This document shows, piece by piece, positions 1 to 8,711 of a stretch of DNA of 64,000 bases; the first letter of the stretch is position 1, and every line of letters begins with the position of its first letter. The DNA is from Taylorella equigenitalis ATCC 35865. GTDB taxonomy: Bacteria > Pseudomonadota > Gammaproteobacteria > Burkholderiales > Burkholderiaceae_B. The stretch covers positions 496,001 through 560,000 of the forward strand of contig NC_018108.1 of NCBI RefSeq assembly GCF_000276685.1, given 5' to 3'. The notes beneath the pieces are model-generated. The model searched no databases. It was not told where the DNA came from and was given only the letters and a program-made list of their open reading frames with translations. The position numbers were made by a program, and so were the translations under genes.

Positions 1-379
1 ATAATTTATATACAGCAGTGGTAGCTGGAATAAGAACCACATCAACTTTACTATGATGAAGTAAATTTAAAGTTTTTAAACGCTCTGAAATTAAATCCTG
101 ATGCGGAGAAAAAGTATCATATGGCAATGTTTCCCAATCTGGAAACAGCTGAACGTTTAATTCGCCATTAAAAAGTTTAATTTCGTTTAGAAGACGGTGG
201 GCCTCTAGTGGATCCGCACAAAATATGGCAATGCACTTTTTCTGTTCACGGGCTAATTCGCTAATCCACAAGGCATCGCTAGATCCATGTAGTTTTGGAA
301 TATCAAATCGATTACCAGTTTTTAGATTTTTCGGAATCTGAATGGAATCAAAAATGTTAGAAGCGAAGGAGGCTGACAC
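1..379 (-). CDS. mfd: Transcription-repair coupling factor Mfd, N-terminal part (runs off the window)
   Basis: Only the first ~126 codons are present; the gene continues past position 1. Translating the minus strand from a GTG at 379 gives an N-terminus containing LPYDTFSPHQDLISERL, the typical start region of Mfd, the SF2 ATPase that removes stalled RNA polymerase at DNA lesions and recruits UvrA. An in-frame TAG lies five codons upstream of the GTG and no better start codon is in between, so this start is well constrained, although no strong Shine-Dalgarno sequence is seen. It is divergent from ispDF. mfd next to ispD/ispF is the known order in related betaproteobacteria. The helicase motifs lie outside the window. 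Confidence 0.85.
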   Translation of the reverse strand, partial: MSASFASNIFDSIQIPKNLKTGNRFDIPKLHGSSDALWISELAREQKKCIAIFCADPLEAHRLLNEIKLFNGELNVQLFPDWETLPYDTFSPHQDLISERLKTLNLLHHSKVDVVLIPATTAVYKL

Positions 380-420
380 AACAGAGATAATCTATTAGAA
401 AGCTAATAATTATAGCTTAG

Positions 421-426
421 TATAAT
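421..426 (+). promoter_or_regulatory. Candidate -10 box for ispDF
   Basis: A perfect TATAAT lies 32 bases before the ispDF start codon, in the short divergent spacer with mfd. The -35 region is poor (TTAGAA at 395-400 would give a 20-base spacer), so the promoter is only a suggestion. Confidence 0.4.
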
Positions 427-457
427 GTTTGTAAGATTAAATTAGACACCAATTAAT

Positions 458-1714
458 ATGTCAATATTCGCAATCATACCAGCTGGGGGTGTTGGTCTAA
501 GAGCTATTAAAAATAATTTAAACACCCCAGTGGAGCATATCATCCCAAAGCAATACAAACTAATTTCAGGACTGCCTATGATTATGCATTCAGTTAAAAC
601 ACTTAGTGATTGTGCAGATATTAAGTCCATACATATTGGTATATCTGATAGTGATGAATTTGCGTATGAATTGGAGTTACCAGAACATTGCCACTTGCAT
701 ACTACAGGAGGGCTGAATAGGGCGGATACTGTTTTAAACACTTTGCTGGAATTGGAGTTTACGCAAGATGATTGGGTTCTTGTTCATGATGCCGCTAGAC
801 CTGCACTTAAAGCAGAGGATTTGCAAAATTTAATCAATACTTGTTTGAAAACAGGAATCGGTGGGATTCTTGCTAGTAAAGTGGGTGATACCATCAAAGG
901 TTCTGAAGCAGGCTCTAATCTAGTTGCCAGAACTGTAGACAGATCTAATCTTTGGCAGGCTCAAACTCCTCAGATGTTTAAAGCCCTTGAATTAATTAAT
1001 GCTTTGAAAGGGGCCACAGATTCAGTTACGGATGAAGCTTCGGCAATTGAGTTGTATGGAGGTACAGTCCAATTAGTTCAGGCTAGTAGGCATAATTTAA
1101 AGGTCACATGGCCAGAGGATTTTGAAATGATGGAAAGCATGTTAAAAGGTTCAGATGTAAAAGAAGGACCTGATAGGTCTGATATATCTGATAGGACCGA
1201 TAAGGTGGATAGGACAGAAAGTTCGAATGGATTATATTCCATAAGAGTAGGGCAGGGGTTTGATGTTCACGCCCTCGTTGAAGGTCGACCATTAATTATA
1301 GGAGGGGTTGAAATCTCACATACCCATGGTTTGCTTGGCCATTCTGATGCTGATGTTCTTCTACATGCATTGACAGATGCACTTCTTGGGGCGGCTGCTA
1401 TTGGGGATATAGGTACTTTATTTCCAGATACAGATCCAAAGTATAAAGATTCGGATAGTCGCAAGTTACTAAAAGAAGCATATGAAAAAGTTTCTTCATC
1501 AGGATGGAATGTTATAAACATTGATTCTACTATTCATGCACAAGCTCCAAAGATGAGACCACATATACCTGCCATGATAAAAAATATTGCCTCCGACCTT
1601 TTTATAAATGAGCAACAAATAAATATTAAAGCGAAAACAAATGAGGGTTTGGGATATCTTGGACGAAAAGAGGGCATAGCAGCAAACGTGTCCGTGCTGC
1701 TAGCCAAAAGATAG
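458..1714 (+). CDS. ispDF: Bifunctional IspD-IspF (MEP isoprenoid pathway)
   Basis: This 418-residue fusion carries two MEP-pathway enzymes. Residues ~1-228 are the IspD cytidylyltransferase, with an AGGVGLR nucleotide loop, PKQY, VHDAARP and a KVTWPED motif where most IspDs have KVTRPED or KITTPED. Residues ~262-418 are IspF, the 2-C-methyl-D-erythritol 2,4-cyclodiphosphate synthase, with the metal ligands in GFDVH, then [18 protein letters not shown] and [12 protein letters not shown], all intact. Between them is a low-complexity linker rich in Asp-Arg-Ser/Thr, encoded by a 9-base tandem repeat. Fused IspDF is usual in alpha- and epsilonproteobacteria; betaproteobacteria normally have two adjacent genes, so this looks like a local fusion. 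The intervening IspE step is not in the window. Confidence 0.93.
   Translation: MSIFAIIPAGGVGLRAIKNNLNTPVEHIIPKQYKLISGLPMIMHSVKTLSDCADIKSIHIGISDSDEFAYELELPEHCHLHTTGGLNRADTVLNTLLELEFTQDDWVLVHDAARPALKAEDLQNLINTCLKTGIGGILASKVGDTIKGSEAGSNLVARTVDRSNLWQAQTPQMFKALELINALKGATDSVTDEASAIELYGGTVQLVQASRHNLKVTWPEDFEMMESMLKGSDVKEGPDRSDISDRTDKVDRTESSNGLYSIRVGQGFDVHALVEGRPLIIGGVEISHTHGLLGHSDADVLLHALTDALLGAAAIGDIGTLFPDTDPKYKDSDSRKLLKEAYEKVSSSGWNVINIDSTIHAQAPKMRPHIPAMIKNIASDLFINEQQINIKAKTNEGLGYLGRKEGIAANVSVLLAKR
1172..1216. repeat. Five imperfect 9-bp tandem repeats in the ispDF linker
   Basis: Five consecutive units of the type GATAGGWCT encode Asp-(Arg/Ile/Lys)-(Ser/Thr/Val) triplets. The units are GATAGGTCT, GATATATCT, GATAGGACC, GATAAGGTG and GATAGGACA. 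The array lies exactly between the IspD and IspF domains. Its length, being a multiple of three, could vary without breaking the frame. Confidence 0.8.
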
Positions 1715-1718
1715 AGGT

Positions 1719-2234
1719 TTAGACAGAGTCTTTGCTTGCTAGTACGCCTGCTACGGCATTAACCACTGCCGCTATGCGTCCTACATCCTGAATTTGCTCG
1801 GTAGTGTAACCAGCTTCTTTAGCCCCTTTTATATGAGCTTTAATGCAATGGTCGCACTTGCCGATTATTGAAGCAGCTAAACCATATATTTCAAAATGAC
1901 CTTTTTCGATGCCACCGCTTGTAGCATATGCATTCATGCGAAGTTTCGCTGGTATATTAGCTAACTCTTCGCTTAAATTTGCATATGGATAATAAGTGTT
2001 ATTCATCCCCATAAGCGATGAAGCAGTTAAGGCACCATGTAACTCAGTCTGATCAAGCCCTTCTTTAAATAGGCTAACTAGATATTTGTCTTTCAAAGCA
2101 TAGGCAGCAGATAGTGCAACACCTTTCACTTCAACTTCAGATAAGCTTGATCTAGCAATAGTCCCATCTAGGTTTAGCCTTACGTCTTTTGCCCAATCAG
2201 GGATTGCTTCTTTAAGTGTATTTAAAAATTCCAT
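1719..2234 (-). CDS. ahpD: AhpD-family alkylhydroperoxidase / carboxymuconolactone decarboxylase-like protein
   Basis: The 171-residue protein has the AhpD fold signature, with the CxxC redox pair in GKCDHCIKAH at about residue 130 and the downstream alanine-rich helix. In actinobacteria AhpD is the reductant that recycles AhpC, using a lipoamide-linked chain; the same role is inferred here because ahpC lies immediately upstream on the same strand and no ahpF is visible. The start ATG has a good AGGAG six bases upstream. That AGGAG follows directly on the T-run of a terminator-like hairpin, so ahpD expression probably depends on read-through or is attenuated. Confidence 0.92.
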   Translation of the reverse strand: MEFLNTLKEAIPDWAKDVRLNLDGTIARSSLSEVEVKGVALSAAYALKDKYLVSLFKEGLDQTELHGALTASSLMGMNNTYYPYANLSEELANIPAKLRMNAYATSGGIEKGHFEIYGLAASIIGKCDHCIKAHIKGAKEAGYTTEQIQDVGRIAAVVNAVAGVLASKDSV

Positions 2235-2245
2235 ATCAACTCCTA

Positions 2246-2272
2246 TTAAAAAGCCCGACTTATCGTCGGGCT
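2246..2272 (-). terminator. Terminator-like hairpin between ahpC and ahpD
   Basis: Read on the minus strand, AGCCCGAC, a five-base loop and GTCGGGCT are followed by a T-run (CTTTTTAAT). The stem is eight G/C-rich pairs. It sits in the 52-base gap between the ahpC stop and the ahpD start, and the ahpD ribosome-binding site AGGAG begins right after the T-run. Confidence 0.8.
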
Positions 2273-2286
2273 CTCAGTAATTTCAA

Positions 2287-2838
2287 TTAAGAAAGAGTAG
2301 CACCGCCCGCAGCTCGGTTACAACCGCACAGCTCCTCAGTTTGAAGAGCATCTAGTATGCGAAGAGTTTCCTCTGGGCTACGTCCAACGCTTAGATTATT
2401 AACAGTTACGTGCTGAATAACATTATCCGGGTCAACGATGAATGTAGCACGTAATGCAACTCCAGCATTTTTCTCGCGAACACCAAGTTGGTCTAATAAA
2501 GAACCAGTTGTGTCTGCAAATGAATAGTGACCTAGTTTGCTTAGGTCGCTATGATCACGGCGCCAAGCAAGTTTAACGAATTCATTATCCACTGAGCCAC
2601 CCATAAGAACAGCATCACGGTCCTCGAAATCTTTAGCTAAATTGTTAAAACCAACGATTTCAGTAGGGCAAACGAAAGTAAAGTCTTTTGGATAGAAGTA
2701 GATAACTTTCCATTTTCCTGGGAATGAGCTTTCAGTAATCTCTTCGAAAGCACTAACGCCATCTTCGTCTGGGTTGTTAAAACCAGGTTTTACACCTGTT
2801 ACTTTGAATGGGTCTAATTTATCACCAACAGTTTTCAT
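2287..2838 (-). CDS. ahpC: Peroxiredoxin AhpC
   Basis: A 183-residue cytoplasmic peroxiredoxin that reduces hydrogen peroxide, organic hydroperoxides and peroxynitrite. The peroxidatic Cys lies in FTFVCPTE near residue 57, and the C-terminal ELCGCNR holds resolving cysteines in a CxC arrangement as in AhpD-dependent AhpC proteins. The conserved Arg lies in ALRATFIVDP. The gene is the first of an ahpC-ahpD pair and has its own well-formed promoter upstream; a strong AGGAG precedes the ATG. Length and motifs are complete. OxyR control is common in this family, but I could not identify an OxyR site. Confidence 0.95.
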   Translation of the reverse strand: MKTVGDKLDPFKVTGVKPGFNNPDEDGVSAFEEITESSFPGKWKVIYFYPKDFTFVCPTEIVGFNNLAKDFEDRDAVLMGGSVDNEFVKLAWRRDHSDLSKLGHYSFADTTGSLLDQLGVREKNAGVALRATFIVDPDNVIQHVTVNNLSVGRSPEETLRILDALQTEELCGCNRAAGGATLS

Positions 2839-2895
2839 AAATAATCTCCTTTATTTATAGGGGGAATGGGTTAATGAAATATTATCACAAAAACC

Positions 2896-2924
2896 ATTAT
2901 ATATAAATTTTATTAAAAACGCAA
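2896..2924 (-). promoter_or_regulatory. Candidate sigma-70 promoter of ahpCD
   Basis: On the minus strand TTGCGT (2924-2919), a 17-base spacer and a perfect TATAAT (2901-2896) form a good housekeeping promoter. Transcription would start near 2889, giving a leader of about 50 bases before the ahpC ATG. Confidence 0.55.
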
Positions 2925-2944
2925 TTCTGATATAAAAAATTTAT

Positions 2945-4330
2945 CTATCTAGGTCTTCCTTTAGACTTAAGCGTCACCCTGCACAAAAGTCCCACAGGCA
3001 GGTTTTTTAGTACTTCAAAGTTGCCATTTACTGATTTTGTTAACTTATCTACTATAGGCAGACCCAAACCAGAACCTTTTACTCCAGACCTAGCTGGATC
3101 ACCCCGTTCGAAAGGTTTCATAAGACGCCATAATTCATCTGTATTCAGTCCTGGTCCGTTATCCTTAACTTCTATAATTATGTCGCTTAGTTTTCTATAA
3201 CAATTCAAGGTTATGACTAAAGTTCTGTTTGGTTGTTTTGCGTACTTAATAGCATTATCGATTAGATTACCTAAAATACGATTTAGATTAACTTCAGAAA
3301 TTTTTGAATATAGGTTAGGCTCAATACTGTAATAGAATTTCCCACCCACGGCATTAATCATAACTTCCTCGGCATGACAAAATAACTCAATAGCTTCAGA
3401 TATATTCAAAGCATCATTATTTTCTGTTGGCAATGCATTAGAGTACTCCGAAATTTGATGCATTATTCTATCAATCTGTTTTAAATCGGTATCTATGTTA
3501 TTTTTAGCTTCTTCATCAATACCAGACATTTCAACTTCTAGTCTTATACGTGTAAGAGGGGTTCTTATGTCATGTGAGAGTCCTTTTAACATAATGTCCC
3601 TATTTGAATTGATGTCTCGTAGATGATCGAGAGTGTTATTGATAGTAGTATACAAATCGATAACCTCAGGAGATCCTTTTGATGTATCTAATCTAGGAGG
3701 TGTTTTATTTGTCTTAATGGCTTTAAAAATCTCAAGTATTTTTTCTAAGGGTTGAAGAAATACCTTTGTATGCAAATAAGAGCCTAATACAGAAATTATT
3801 AAAGCAGTAATAATCCACGCAAACCAGTTTGAGATAACAACGTTTCTAAACAATATTGTTGAGATAAAAATCCAAAATTTATGGTCTTCTCCCTCAAATG
3901 GGATATCCATACTTACCCACAGCCCTTTTACTCCATTTACTTCAGGTGAAATTATTAGATTTTTATCATCAATTTTCTCTCTAAGGTCAGCTTCAATGAT
4001 TCTCCATAAACGTGTGTGAGGAATTGGCTTTATAACGTCAGAATCAAATCTTTCACTAATTTCAATATCACCGAGAGTATTGAACTTGTCTATAAAGATA
4101 TGCTGAAGTTCAGGCTTTACATAATTAAGTGCGTTTGCAGATAAATTGTAGGCACTCATTACCCTGTTACTTATAACTAAAGCTTTATGACCGTGCTGTC
4201 CGTAAAGAACAGCACCTAGCCAAATTAGAAGGGAAATAAGACCCGTTAAAAATAGAAATAGAAAGGCTCTTGTAAATAAGCCAAGAGAAATTTTTTTAGG
4301 ATGTTTATATTCAAATTGTTCCAATGGCAT
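2945..4330 (-). CDS. EnvZ-type sensor histidine kinase
   Basis: A 461-residue inner-membrane sensor kinase. It has a first membrane segment at about residues 18-45, a periplasmic sensor region of ~115 residues, a second segment at about 160-190, a HAMP region, then the dimerisation and phosphoacceptor motif SHDIRTPLTR (His near residue 254). The N box is NRILGNLIDNAIKYA, followed by DNGPGL and GSGLGLPIV. The size and the YKH/KISLGLFTRAF N-terminus resemble EnvZ. Its start codon overlaps the stop of the upstream response regulator by one base (TAATG), so the two are translationally coupled. Osmotic or envelope sensing is inferred from the family; the real stimulus is unknown. Confidence 0.88.
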   Translation of the reverse strand: MPLEQFEYKHPKKISLGLFTRAFLFLFLTGLISLLIWLGAVLYGQHGHKALVISNRVMSAYNLSANALNYVKPELQHIFIDKFNTLGDIEISERFDSDVIKPIPHTRLWRIIEADLREKIDDKNLIISPEVNGVKGLWVSMDIPFEGEDHKFWIFISTILFRNVVISNWFAWIITALIISVLGSYLHTKVFLQPLEKILEIFKAIKTNKTPPRLDTSKGSPEVIDLYTTINNTLDHLRDINSNRDIMLKGLSHDIRTPLTRIRLEVEMSGIDEEAKNNIDTDLKQIDRIMHQISEYSNALPTENNDALNISEAIELFCHAEEVMINAVGGKFYYSIEPNLYSKISEVNLNRILGNLIDNAIKYAKQPNRTLVITLNCYRKLSDIIIEVKDNGPGLNTDELWRLMKPFERGDPARSGVKGSGLGLPIVDKLTKSVNGNFEVLKNLPVGLLCRVTLKSKGRPR

Positions 4331-5073
4331 TATTTAAAGCCATTTTCAGGATCGGGTACGAATACATATCCAAGACCCCAAACAGTCTGAATAAATTGTG
4401 GGTATGATGGATTAACTTCTATAAGCTTTCTAACTCTTGAAATTTGTACATCAAGACTCCTATCAAAGTTTTCGTACTCCTTACCGCGAGCCAATTCCAT
4501 AAGTTTGTAACGAGAAAGAGGCTCTCTTGGGTGGCGTGCAAATACCTTAAGAATCGCAAATTCACCCGTAGTCATAGGAACGGGTTCATCGTTTTTAGTA
4601 AGGGTTCTAGTTGATAAGTTTAGTTTGAAAGGTCCAAAATTTACTACTAAATCTTCTGTACTAGGAGCTCCAGGATGCTCAAACTCTACTGTGTTTCTTC
4701 TAAGCACTGCATTAATACGTGCAAGCAATTCGCGGGGGTTAAAAGGTTTAACTATATAATCATCCGCCCCCATCTCTAAACCAATAATCCTATCAATATC
4801 TTCAGATTTTGCAGTTAGCATGATGATAGGTGTCATATCATTAGTAGCTCGTAATCTTCTACAAATAGATAAACCATCTTCACCAGGAAGCATAATATCA
4901 AGAACAATAATATTGAAATTTTCTCTCTGGCAAGCTTTAGACATCTCTTTGCCGTCTTCAACGGCAGTTACTGTATAACCTTGCTCAGTTAAATACTTTT
5001 TTAGTAGTTCTCTAAGTCTGGGATCGTCATCGACCACTAGAATTTTTTTATTAGTTGTGGAATTCCCTTGCAT
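4330..5073 (-). CDS. ompR: OmpR-family response regulator
   Basis: A 247-residue cytoplasmic regulator with an N-terminal receiver (acidic pocket VVDDD, phosphoacceptor Asp in VLDIMLPGEDG, Lys in VKPFNPREL) and a C-terminal winged-helix DNA-binding domain (SLDVQISRVRKLIE, QTVWGLGYVF). The sequence is close to OmpR itself. I chose the ATG at 5073; an upstream in-frame TTG at 5088 would add five residues but has no better ribosome-binding site. It precedes and overlaps the EnvZ-like kinase and is divergent from tsaB-rimI across a ~65-base spacer. Targets cannot be read from this window. Confidence 0.9.
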   Translation of the reverse strand: MQGNSTTNKKILVVDDDPRLRELLKKYLTEQGYTVTAVEDGKEMSKACQRENFNIIVLDIMLPGEDGLSICRRLRATNDMTPIIMLTAKSEDIDRIIGLEMGADDYIVKPFNPRELLARINAVLRRNTVEFEHPGAPSTEDLVVNFGPFKLNLSTRTLTKNDEPVPMTTGEFAILKVFARHPREPLSRYKLMELARGKEYENFDRSLDVQISRVRKLIEVNPSYPQFIQTVWGLGYVFVPDPENGFK

Positions 5074-5140
5074 GTAATTTCTCGTCAAAATTTTAGAAAG
5101 TAATAAAATATTTTATGAAAAAATATGCTCATTTTAATAT

Positions 5141-6436
5141 ATGTATTTAATATCAATTGAAAATGCCGTGTCTCCAGCTAGCATTGCCCTAGACTTTAAG
5201 GGCAGTGTACATCCAGTAGAAATCAAACTTGATGCAAATCTGAGCCAGTCAGAAGCTATGATACCAGCAATTGATAGTCTTCTAAATAGGTACAAGATAG
5301 ATAAAAATCAATTAGAAGGGGTGGTATTTTCTCAAGGTCCAGGTGCATTTACCGGTATAAGAGTGGCTGCTGGTATCGCTCAAGGGATTTCTCTTGGGTT
5401 GAATATACCTTTAATAGGTGTTAATTCTCTAGAATCAACTGCATTTCATTTTGCAAAAGAAATTCAAGGATTCATTTTCGTACTTAATGATGCGAGGATG
5501 GACGAAGTTTATCTTGGGGGATTTTTCGTAGACAGTGCGAAAAGACTGCATGAAGTTTTAGAACCTCTACTATTGCAAAAAGACATAGCACTACCTTATA
5601 TTGATTCATTAATGGACGGTCTTAGACTTCAAATGAAGATGACTTCAGAAGCACACCATTTTAATGACTATACTCTAGTAGGTGATGCTGCTGAATATTT
5701 TCCAGACGTAAAATTCCTATATCACAAAACCTGTGCAATTGATTTAATTGAATTTGCAAAAGCATCTATTAAAAACAGTTTTACACAGTTAGGTAGAAAA
5801 AATAAAGATAATATTTTTGAGGTCCCATTGCCTATATACCTTAGGAAAAAGGTTGCATTTACTAGCTCTGAGAGAAAGAAGGGGTATGGGGGAAATCCTA
5901 AAAGTGAAACACCAGAAATTCCCCAAAATATAATGCAATACTCAAAGCTTGCTCAAAGATTTAGGGATGCTGGTGTTGTAGTGAAACCGATGGCTTTAGA
6001 GGCTATTGATGAAGTACACGAACTAGATGTAAAAGTTCATGTAACCCCCTGGTCACGAGAATCTTTTTATAGTGCTTTTTATAATGATGACTATAAGAAT
6101 ATAACTCTTTATAAGGATGGTAAATTGATTGGTGTAGCAGTTCAATTACTTTACCCTGAGGAATCACACCTTATGACTATCGGTATAGATAGTGCATATA
6201 GAAATAAAGGGTATGCAAAGCTTTTAATGGACCTTATGCATCTATATGCACTTGATCAAAAATTTAAATTGAAAAATGAACACTATCAACAAATCCTTGA
6301 AGTTAGGGTGACGAATAATTCTGCAATTGAGCTCTATAAAAAATATGGATATGAGCAGATAGGGTACCGTAAAGGATATTATGAGCTTCCAGATGGAACT
6401 AAAGAAGATGGAATTGTCTATGCGAAAAGAATTTAA
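5141..6436 (+). CDS. tsaB-rimI: Fusion of TsaB (tRNA t6A synthesis) and RimI-type N-acetyltransferase
   Basis: A 431-residue two-domain protein. Residues ~1-240 are TsaB, the ASKHA-fold partner that supports TsaD in threonylcarbamoyl-adenosine formation at tRNA position 37, with the typical VFSQGPGAFTGIRVAAG segment. After a linker (about 245-280) a GNAT domain follows with the acetyl-CoA loop in YRNKGYAKLLM and the RimI-like VRVTNNSAIELYKKYGYEQ and RKGYY motifs. RimI acetylates the N-terminus of ribosomal protein S18 in enterobacteria. In many genomes tsaB and rimI are neighbours; here they are one reading frame. The last 17 bases overlap the next gene, so the two are probably co-transcribed. 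Confidence 0.9.
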   Translation: MYLISIENAVSPASIALDFKGSVHPVEIKLDANLSQSEAMIPAIDSLLNRYKIDKNQLEGVVFSQGPGAFTGIRVAAGIAQGISLGLNIPLIGVNSLESTAFHFAKEIQGFIFVLNDARMDEVYLGGFFVDSAKRLHEVLEPLLLQKDIALPYIDSLMDGLRLQMKMTSEAHHFNDYTLVGDAAEYFPDVKFLYHKTCAIDLIEFAKASIKNSFTQLGRKNKDNIFEVPLPIYLRKKVAFTSSERKKGYGGNPKSETPEIPQNIMQYSKLAQRFRDAGVVVKPMALEAIDEVHELDVKVHVTPWSRESFYSAFYNDDYKNITLYKDGKLIGVAVQLLYPEESHLMTIGIDSAYRNKGYAKLLMDLMHLYALDQKFKLKNEHYQQILEVRVTNNSAIELYKKYGYEQIGYRKGYYELPDGTKEDGIVYAKRI

Positions 6437-7298
6437 TTCGAACCAAATTCAATGGTTAAAGCAGCTAGGCGTAGACGGTCTTTGGGGACAGAATTTCAAT
6501 GTTAAAGTTCATCATGAAGCACAACCCAAAGTTCAAATTGAATCGAAAGTCCCTAACTCGCAAGTCTTTGCGTCCCAAATATCTGCTGGATTACCCGTCG
6601 GACAAATTTCAGTTAAAAGATTGGGCATTGCCTCCAAGGAATCTCAAAATTTTAATTCACAATCATTTCAAGATGAAGTTGAGTCTGTACCTGAGGTTGT
6701 TTCATCTACAGAAAAGCATGCTATTGATTCAATCAAATCTCTAGACGAACTTTATTTTTGGTATATCAAAACTTATAGGGATTGGGGCTATGCGGAAGAT
6801 GAGCATGACCTAATTAAAACTGTACCTAAGGACTTAACTAATGTAAAACTTATGGTTTTTGAGGAGAGTCCGTCAATGGAGGATATATTAGTAAGTACTC
6901 AGTTCGTTGGAAAGCCAGGGACTCTTTTAAAAAATATGCTTTCTCAACTTAGCTTAAGCTTAGATGAGATTTATACAACTTCAGTGTACAAAACTGATAT
7001 GACGGCACCAGATGAAGAGAGTAGAGATTTACTGGTCATAGAAGCATTTAAAAAAGAGATCGAGTTAGTAGATCCGCAAGTTATATGGTGTTTTGATAGA
7101 TCAGTATTATTTAAATTTTTGAATAATAAAAAAATCACTATAGATCAGGTTCGATTTAATTTATCTTTAAACAACAAATATTATCCAATAATATGTAGTT
7201 TAAACCCACGCATCTTAATTTCTAATCCAGTTCAGAAAAAGGATGCTTGGAGGGGTTTAAACTTAATTGCACAGGAACTTCAAAACAATCATTTATGA
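6420..7298 (+). CDS. Degenerate family-4-like uracil-DNA glycosylase homologue
   Basis: About 292 residues from an ATG at 6420, which overlaps the rimI end by 17 bases; in-frame ATGs at 6408 and 6393 are alternatives. The C-terminal two thirds follow the family-4 UDG layout. But motif A (normally GEaPGxxED) reads FEESPSMED, followed by a recognisable FVGKPGTLLKNML. The Cys-containing segment after it is YTTSVYKTDM with no cysteine, and the motif-B HPS is SLNPRIL. Three of the four iron-sulphur cysteines and the catalytic surface are therefore not recognisable. The N-terminal ~90 residues are unconserved, low-complexity sequence. It may be a structural or binding relic rather than an active glycosylase. 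Position behind tsaB-rimI matches the usual place of a UDG in relatives. Confidence 0.65.
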   Translation: MRKEFNSNQIQWLKQLGVDGLWGQNFNVKVHHEAQPKVQIESKVPNSQVFASQISAGLPVGQISVKRLGIASKESQNFNSQSFQDEVESVPEVVSSTEKHAIDSIKSLDELYFWYIKTYRDWGYAEDEHDLIKTVPKDLTNVKLMVFEESPSMEDILVSTQFVGKPGTLLKNMLSQLSLSLDEIYTTSVYKTDMTAPDEESRDLLVIEAFKKEIELVDPQVIWCFDRSVLFKFLNNKKITIDQVRFNLSLNNKYYPIICSLNPRILISNPVQKKDAWRGLNLIAQELQNNHL

Positions 7299-8609
7299 AT
7301 TTTTTTGAGTAAGTCGTCCATGGCTTCTAGAGCCAATCTCATCAAAAGCTTCTTTATATTTTCTACTATTGTGTTTGTATAGCAAAATAAGAAAGAACAT
7401 CGACGCAGAGACTGTAATTCCAAAAATCCAGATAATTTTGTAGATATCCAACCCTGAGTGAACAAGCCATCCATATATACCAACAAATAGCAGAATATTT
7501 AATTGCTCATTAAAATTTTGCACTGCAATCGAATGACCAGCAGATAATAAAACATGCCCTCTATGTTGAAGAATTGCATTCATAGGTACAACAAAGAATC
7601 CTGAAAGTCCGCCAATAAAAATAAGCACTAAATATACGGCCCATAATTGTTTTACAAAGATTAAACAGATGGTGACCAAGCCCATCGCAACGCCCACAGG
7701 AAGTACATTAAATGCTTTTTTTAGAGGCACTTTGCCAGCTATACCAGCACCTAAAACTGTACCTATGGAGGCAATACCCATCAAAAAAGCAGATTCAGAT
7801 GTGTCATAACCTAAATGAACCTCGCCCCATTTGATAATTACTAATTGAACAACAGCACCTGCACCCCAAAACAATGTAGTAACCGCCATAGAAACTTGTC
7901 CTACTTTGTCCTTCCATAAAATACCGACATAGGAACTAAAAACTTTAATTAGAGTGAAAGGATTTTTAGGCTGTTTTGGATAAATGTATTTAGTTCGAGG
8001 AATAAACAGATTGCATACTGAAGCTGATATGTATACTAAACCAATAATTAGGATGGCAATCATGGCTGGGTATTGTTGGAAATTTTGAAAAATCCAAAAC
8101 TGCAATGCCCAATTTACAAATTTATGATTAATTAAAAAACCGCCAAGTACAAAACCTAAAATAATCGAAAGTACTGTTAGGCCTTCCATCCAGCTATTTC
8201 CGCGGACTAGGAATTTGGGATGTAAAAGTTCAGTTACTAAACCATATTTTGCTGGAGAATATGCAGCGGCTCCGACACCAACCAGTCCATATGCTACAGT
8301 AATCATAAGAGGCTGGGTGTGCTCGGAACCAGTTCCAAAAAAGCCAACAGCAAACATAGTAAGACAGCCTAGAATCTTAATGCCGTTTGTCACGAACATA
8401 ACTCTACCTTTGGGGTATGTATCAGCTACAGCACCTATATGTGCAGCCAATACTACATATGAAGCCGCAAAAGCCCATTTCAAAGCAGAATCGAGCCATT
8501 TAGGTCCAGAAATTTCATGAATAAGTTCTATAGCGGCTATAAAAAGAGCATTATCGGCTAATGAGGACAATGCTTGAGCTAATAAAAGGGTGTAGAAGCC
8601 TTTTCTCAC
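7293..8609 (-). CDS. lplT: Lysophospholipid transporter LplT (major facilitator superfamily)
   Basis: A 438-residue inner-membrane protein with about 12 hydrophobic segments. The N-terminal FYTLLLAQALSSLADNALF and the mid-protein YSPAKYGLVTELL are characteristic of LplT, the flippase that returns lysophospholipids to the inner leaflet for re-acylation. In enterobacteria it is coupled to the Aas acyltransferase, often fused or adjacent; no acyltransferase lies next to it here. The 3' end overlaps the convergent UDG-like gene by six bases with no visible terminator between them. It is divergent from smc. Confidence 0.88.
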   Translation of the reverse strand: MRKGFYTLLLAQALSSLADNALFIAAIELIHEISGPKWLDSALKWAFAASYVVLAAHIGAVADTYPKGRVMFVTNGIKILGCLTMFAVGFFGTGSEHTQPLMITVAYGLVGVGAAAYSPAKYGLVTELLHPKFLVRGNSWMEGLTVLSIILGFVLGGFLINHKFVNWALQFWIFQNFQQYPAMIAILIIGLVYISASVCNLFIPRTKYIYPKQPKNPFTLIKVFSSYVGILWKDKVGQVSMAVTTLFWGAGAVVQLVIIKWGEVHLGYDTSESAFLMGIASIGTVLGAGIAGKVPLKKAFNVLPVGVAMGLVTICLIFVKQLWAVYLVLIFIGGLSGFFVVPMNAILQHRGHVLLSAGHSIAVQNFNEQLNILLFVGIYGWLVHSGLDIYKIIWIFGITVSASMFFLILLYKHNSRKYKEAFDEIGSRSHGRLTQKNS

Positions 8610-8711
8610 GGGTAATACCTACGGGGATTTGAACGCAAAATATTATAGAAGTTTTAAATATCTTTTTTTAAGTAAAATTCTAATAATAATAAATCATATT
8701 GAAGTAATCCC

